From NCBI GenBank assembly GCA_045658305.1, contig JAZOUT010000152.1:1-5904 (forward strand): a stretch of DNA of 5,904 nucleotides, written 5' to 3'. Both the position numbers and the translations under genes were made by a program. A model generated the notes under the pieces. It made no database searches, was not told the DNA's origin, and was given only the letters and a program-made list of their open reading frames with translations. Below, piece by piece: positions 4,295-5,904 of this stretch. Every line of letters begins with the position of its first letter. The first letter of the stretch is position 1. The DNA comes from Aphodosoma sp045658305. GTDB taxonomy: Bacteria; Bacteroidota; Bacteroidia; Bacteroidales; Paludibacteraceae.

Positions 4295-5113
4295 ATGAAG
4301 CGACTAATAATTTGCCTTGTGGCATTAGCATTTACCGCGTGTGAATTTGAGTTTAGTATCAATAAGCAAAGAATCGAGATATACGATCTTTCGATTGAGT
4401 GTATAAAAGAGGAAGTTATAACAATCCCTGGTAGTGCCCCAGCGACAATGAATTGGCATACATTCAGTTGTCAGGGCGTTGTAGGTGGCTATGAAGGCGA
4501 TTTCTATATTCAAATACTATATAACACCGATCAGGTGGCATATACAAGTCCACATATGACAATGTCAGGAAATAGGTTGCCATTTGTATTTACATTCGAC
4601 CCTAAAAAACATCAACTTGATAAGCCTAATCTTTGCCTAACGGTTAAGTTTATTGGTGATGGTAACAAAATCCTTGCTTCAACAACTGTATTTGTGACTA
4701 AGCACCCTGTGCCACAAACTGAAGAGTACACCAATGTGCCATATATGGAGTATTCACTTTGGGGAACTCAGTGTGAGTGGCAGCTACCAAATGAGAATAA
4801 CAACATCATCATAGTAAATAGCGATGAGGAGCTTACTCGTTATATTCATTCCGAATCAGGCGAAAACTATCCCGCTGTAGACTTTGATAAGTACACGATG
4901 ATTATAGCTCACGGAGGCGTTCCACAGGGTATATATCAAACCTTGATCGAAAACCTGCAACAGGTGTCCGACACAGAATATCGTCTAAATATAGATGTTG
5001 TACTGTCGATGACAGATGCGCCAGAGTTATGGACTAAGGCGATACTTGTAGATAAATGGGATAGACTTAGTACGGTTAATCTCTATGTGGAAACAATTGA
5101 ACTTATAAACTAA
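4295..5113 (+). CDS. Two-domain lipoprotein with PrcB-like C-terminal half
   Basis: A 272-residue lipoprotein. The signal peptide is short (MKRLIICLVALAFTAC) with C16 as the lipid-bearing cysteine, followed by EFEF. Residues about 25-135 look like a beta-sandwich (IEIYDLSIEC, FYIQILYNTD, LCLTVKFIGDG, STTVFV), then a linker with KHPVPQTEEY. Residues about 160-272 resemble the PrcB-like fold of Bacteroidota lipoproteins: CEW at 160-162, IIIVNSDEELTRYI (171-184), YPAVDFDKYTMIIAHGG (192-208), and a closing pair of strands with AILVDK and VNLYVETIEL. In Treponema, PrcB stabilises a surface protease; no protease gene lies here, so that role should not be assumed. It is separated by 41 bases from the first lipoprotein and by seven bases from the barrel gene, so all three are co-expressed. 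The protein probably sits in the outer membrane next to the barrel. Confidence 0.82.
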   Translation: MKRLIICLVALAFTACEFEFSINKQRIEIYDLSIECIKEEVITIPGSAPATMNWHTFSCQGVVGGYEGDFYIQILYNTDQVAYTSPHMTMSGNRLPFVFTFDPKKHQLDKPNLCLTVKFIGDGNKILASTTVFVTKHPVPQTEEYTNVPYMEYSLWGTQCEWQLPNENNNIIIVNSDEELTRYIHSESGENYPAVDFDKYTMIIAHGGVPQGIYQTLIENLQQVSDTEYRLNIDVVLSMTDAPELWTKAILVDKWDRLSTVNLYVETIELIN

Positions 5114-5120
5114 CAGAATT

Positions 5121-5594
5121 ATGAAGAGGTTTCTACTTTTAACATTTGCCATTGTGGCATTTGTGTTTAGCGCAAGCGCACAGAGATATTCTGCACACTC
5201 ATTATCATTAAGGACATCGTACGGACTTGAATATGGATATGAGTATAAATGGGATAGTGCAATCTCGTTGATTGGTCGCGTTGGTGCTGGTAGCGAAGTA
5301 TATTCGCCATACAAAAATAATTATTTCATAGGCAAAGGATTTAATGTAACGATAGAGCCAAGATACTATCTTAACACACAAGACTTTTTCTCGGTAAAAG
5401 TCAATAACGCGCTTTTAATCCCAAATACCATTTTCAAGGCGTCGTTAGTTCCTATGTATGGTATTAAGCGAGAGTTCACAAAGCATTGGTTCTGCGAGTT
5501 TACCATTGGTGGAGGTGTCGGCTACTACTCGGGCGATTATGGTCGCTTCTTCTTTGAGCCACACTTGCAATTTAGAATTGGTTTCAAGTTATAA
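5121..5594 (+). CDS. Small outer-membrane beta-barrel protein
   Basis: A 157-residue protein with a classical signal peptide (MKRFLLLTFAIVAFVFSASA, cut before Q21), so not a lipoprotein. The mature ~137 residues alternate polar and aromatic residues in short strands (SLSLRTSYGLEYGYEYKW, SLIGRVGAG, FNVTIEPRYYL, FSVKVNNALL, SLVPMYGIKREF, WFCEFTIGGGVGYYSG) and end in FEPHLQFRIGFKL. An aromatic/hydrophobic last strand of this kind is the signal used to fold barrels into the outer membrane. Length and strand number fit a barrel of about eight strands, as in small OmpA/OmpX/OmpW-like proteins. It starts seven bases after the previous stop and ends the operon; a terminator follows. A porin or an anchor for the two lipoproteins are both possible; the sequence does not say which. 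Confidence 0.85.
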   Translation: MKRFLLLTFAIVAFVFSASAQRYSAHSLSLRTSYGLEYGYEYKWDSAISLIGRVGAGSEVYSPYKNNYFIGKGFNVTIEPRYYLNTQDFFSVKVNNALLIPNTIFKASLVPMYGIKREFTKHWFCEFTIGGGVGYYSGDYGRFFFEPHLQFRIGFKL

Positions 5595-5613
5595 ACGCAG
5601 ATATTTTTTTAGT

Positions 5614-5653
5614 CAATGGCGACTGCTTATTTGAGCGGTCGCCATTGGTTTTT
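5614..5653 (+). terminator. Terminator of the envelope operon
   Basis: CAATGGCGACTGCT (5614-5627) pairs with AGCGGTCGCCATTG (5634-5647) over 14 positions with one G-U pair, around a six-base loop, then GTTTTT. It begins 20 bases after the stop of the barrel gene. Confidence 0.92.
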
Positions 5654-5682
5654 ACATATTCTCAAAAAAAATCTAAATTTTA

Positions 5683-5713
5683 TTTGCAGATTCAAAAAGT
5701 AGTAGTATATTTG
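5683..5713 (+). promoter_or_regulatory. Bacteroidota primary-sigma promoter
   Basis: TTTG at 5683-5686 and TATATTTG at 5706-5713 are separated by exactly 19 bases, an ideal match to the -33/-7 promoter of Bacteroides. It lies 40 bases before the ATG at 5754 and is the best promoter in the window. A PadR-type repressor often controls its own promoter, but I see no clear palindrome here. Confidence 0.85.
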
Positions 5714-5753
5714 CATTATACAAGTTGTTTAATACACAAAGAATACTACAAGT

Positions 5754-5904
5754 ATGGGGAACGATGTAATGATAACTGAACTGCTAAATGCGTGGGAAGA
5801 GACCTACAAAAAGGGGCAACTAACCTTCTGGGTATTTCTATCTCTTAAAGAGAGCAATAAATGCGTAGAAGAGATAAAAGAGTTTGTTGAGAAGATGTCG
5901 GAGG
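5754..5904 (+). CDS. PadR-family transcriptional regulator (N-terminal part, cut by window end)
   Basis: The first 50 codons are visible. After the start (MGNDVMITELLNAWEETYKK) comes GQLTFWVFLSLKESNKCVEE and IKEFVEKMSE. The layout, a GxLxFWxxLxL segment followed by a YxxEIK-like helix, is the start of the winged helix of the PadR family as found in Bacteroidota; members bind DNA as dimers and repress efflux or stress genes and often themselves. The usual Tyr in the second helix appears as Cys-Val here. ATG 5769 in the same frame is another possible start, but 5754 sits better behind the promoter. The C-terminal dimerisation helices lie outside the window, so completeness cannot be judged. Confidence 0.75.
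   Translation, partial: MGNDVMITELLNAWEETYKKGQLTFWVFLSLKESNKCVEEIKEFVEKMSE

Noticed and set aside
1..5904. CRISPR array, tRNA, rRNA or insertion sequence
   Set aside because: No regularly spaced repeats, no cloverleaf or rRNA signature, and no transposase or integrase coding region on either strand.

Overview
The window looks like a piece of a Bacteroidales (phylum Bacteroidota) chromosome. The evidence is indirect but consistent: promoters of the Bacteroidota primary sigma type (TAnnTTTG, best example a TTTG-N19-TATATTTG at 5683-5713), almost no Shine-Dalgarno sequences, lipoproteins with acidic residues after the lipid-bearing cysteine, and tandem helix-turn-helix genes of the kind carried by Bacteroides mobile elements. 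The species cannot be named from this sequence.

Left part (1-992): the possible tail of an upstream gene runs into a terminator at 131-173. Two small excisionase-like DNA-binding proteins follow (252-530 and 532-846), one base apart and clearly paralogous in layout. A possible 39-codon ORF (873-992) lies just downstream, behind a possible promoter.

Middle part (978-3589): this is the most interesting section. A direct repeat of about 105-115 bp, with 46 identical bases followed by a T-run, occurs at 978-1092 and again at 3485-3589. Each copy holds a small CTTGA/TCAAG hairpin and an intrinsic terminator. The 2.4 kb between them carries a control region with no gene attached (a large hairpin, two palindromic operators exactly 41 bp apart, a terminator) and then a two-gene operon: an uncharacterised protein with two membrane helices and a long cytoplasmic part (1470-2357), and a GIY-YIG nuclease-fold protein with a C-terminal DUF4357-like domain (2381-3208). 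The operon ends at a perfect 19-bp-stem terminator. The arrangement reads as an inserted or exchangeable cargo cassette. A defence role for the membrane protein plus nuclease pair is a reasonable guess but is not shown by the sequence.

Right part (3590-5904): a promoter at 3671-3678 drives a three-gene cell-envelope operon: a DUF5025-like lipoprotein (3702-4253), a two-domain lipoprotein with a PrcB-like C-terminal half (4295-5113), and a small outer-membrane beta-barrel (5121-5594). A strong terminator at 5614-5653 closes it. A textbook Bacteroidota promoter then starts a PadR-family regulator gene that runs out of the window (5754 onward). This part looks like resident chromosome next to the mobile region.
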